Program-made: the position numbers and the translations under genes
Notes under the pieces: generated by a model
The model's input: only the letters and a program-made list of their open reading frames with translations
Database searches by the model: none
Told to the model about the DNA's origin: nothing
Shown: one piece after another, positions 63,495-64,000 of the stretch
Layout: every line of letters starts with the position of its first letter
Position numbering within the stretch: the first letter of the stretch is position 1
DNA from: Paenibacillus graminis
GTDB lineage: Bacteria; Bacillota; Bacilli; Paenibacillales; Paenibacillaceae
Direction of reading: 5' to 3'
Assembly (NCBI RefSeq): GCF_000758705.1
Contig: NZ_CP009287.1
Span: 5,766,001-5,830,000 of the forward strand
Length of the DNA stretch: 64,000 nt

Positions 63495-64000
63495 TTACCG
63501 TACCAAATCGTAGTTAAAGCCGGAGTTGTTGCGGTCAAGCTCATCAAGGATCGTATTCACTAGCAAGCTCAACAGGTTCAGCGTGCCCTGATAGCCGATA
63601 ATCGGGTAACGGTGCATATGATGACGGTCCAGAATCGGGAAGCCTACGCGAACCAGGGGCACGCCCGCATCCTTGGCGGCAAATTTCAGATGCGAGCTGC
63701 CGATAGCCAGGTCAACCGGATCATTCATCAGCAGCGAACGCATATGCCAAAGGTCATTGCCAATGTACAGGGCAGCCTCGGAACCATAAGGACTGGAGGC
63801 CAGAAGCGCCTCTGCTTCGTCCTTGAATTTCACTTCATTGAAATCAACATCGCCATTGGAGCAGACGATATGAACCGGCTCCATACCAATCTCCAGGCAG
63901 AATCCGATGAGTCCGATCAACAGATCCGGATCGCCTACGAGTGCAACCCGTTTGCCGTGCAGATAAGGATGGCTGTCCGTCAGGGCATCCACTATGCGGC
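63495..64000 (-). CDS. nifK: Nitrogenase molybdenum-iron protein beta chain, C-terminal part
   Basis: The 3' end of nifK, beginning beyond the right edge. About 165 residues are visible: DSHPYLHGKRVALVGDPDLL, IGLIGFCLEIGMEPVHIVCS, LWHMRSLLMNDPVDLAIGSS, PLVRVGFPILDRHHMHRYPI and the close LDELDRNNSGFNYDLVR. This is the Rossmann domain of the catalytic MoFe protein beta subunit. nifD, nifH and nifB should lie just outside the window. Confidence 0.95.
   Translation of the reverse strand, partial: RIVDALTDSHPYLHGKRVALVGDPDLLIGLIGFCLEIGMEPVHIVCSNGDVDFNEVKFKDEAEALLASSPYGSEAALYIGNDLWHMRSLLMNDPVDLAIGSSHLKFAAKDAGVPLVRVGFPILDRHHMHRYPIIGYQGTLNLLSLLVNTILDELDRNNSGFNYDLVR

Overview
The window looks like a chromosomal segment of a nitrogen-fixing Paenibacillus. 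A contiguous minus-strand nif operon (nifK end, nifE, nifN, nifX, a DUF269 gene, hesA, nifV) fills 57.7-64.0 kb in the gene order known from Paenibacillus. The rest fits a spore-forming, polymer-degrading Firmicute: SLH surface protein, BclA/BclB-like collagen proteins, gerM, an arginine T-box, tandem GH18 chitinases and a sugar ABC operon without its own ATPase. The nifX-orf-hesA arrangement points to the subgroup around P. sonchi/riograndensis/graminis; that placement is inference.

Layout. 0-4 kb: end of a secreted protein gene, a lipoprotein, and an ABC exporter/TetR operon behind a perfect 20-bp palindromic operator. 4.2-11.7 kb: a 1341-aa cadherin-like/FN3/SLH surface protein and a SWIM-SNF2 helicase. 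12.3-16.2 kb: a spore-surface locus with three proteins sharing one N-terminal domain, two of them collagen-like and both frameshifted, plus two small companion genes. 16.4-18.6 kb: T-box and argS. 18.7-21.6 kb: an accessory island with a Hol_Tox-type type I toxin-antitoxin pair, two decayed IS1182-like elements bracketing a secreted double-CBM21 protein, and a tRNA-Arg(TCT) whose 3' end is duplicated. 21.8-29.4 kb: a hypothetical gene, asnB, aldo/keto reductase, an ECF sigma/ABC operon with an ECF-type promoter, and a DUF985 cupin. 29.4-38.2 kb: NfeD/SPFH pair, then an amino-sugar operon (binding protein, two permeases, DUF4127, NanE, RpiR regulator, ROK kinase). 38.5-42.9 kb: two chitinases that could feed it. 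43.6-48.6 kb: rdgB, rph, gerM, a PgpA-like gene and a hypothetical. 48.6-50.4 kb: a 1.8-kb non-coding, hairpin-rich region with two tandem arrays. 50.4-57.6 kb: MBL hydrolase, methyltransferase, GH13 glucosidase, lipoprotein, another BclA-like collagen gene, HAD phosphatase.

The most distinctive non-genic content is repeats. Family A (~183 bp, four GGAAAAAG-type boxes, two direct and two inverted) has three good copies and one degenerate copy. Family B (~260 bp, terminal inverted repeats around TATATAAGTTGAACTT) has three copies and a central nested hairpin whose stem sequence changes between copies while staying paired in at least two of them; B-like cores also sit in both IS remnants. A 17-unit, 51-bp array carries one hairpin per unit. 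Together with the type I toxin-antitoxin pair these are the best candidates for under-described biology. No phage, plasmid or CRISPR system is visible.

All function calls rest on reading motifs and gene order by eye; no database search was run. Start codons were moved to the best ribosome binding site where the longest frame looked wrong.
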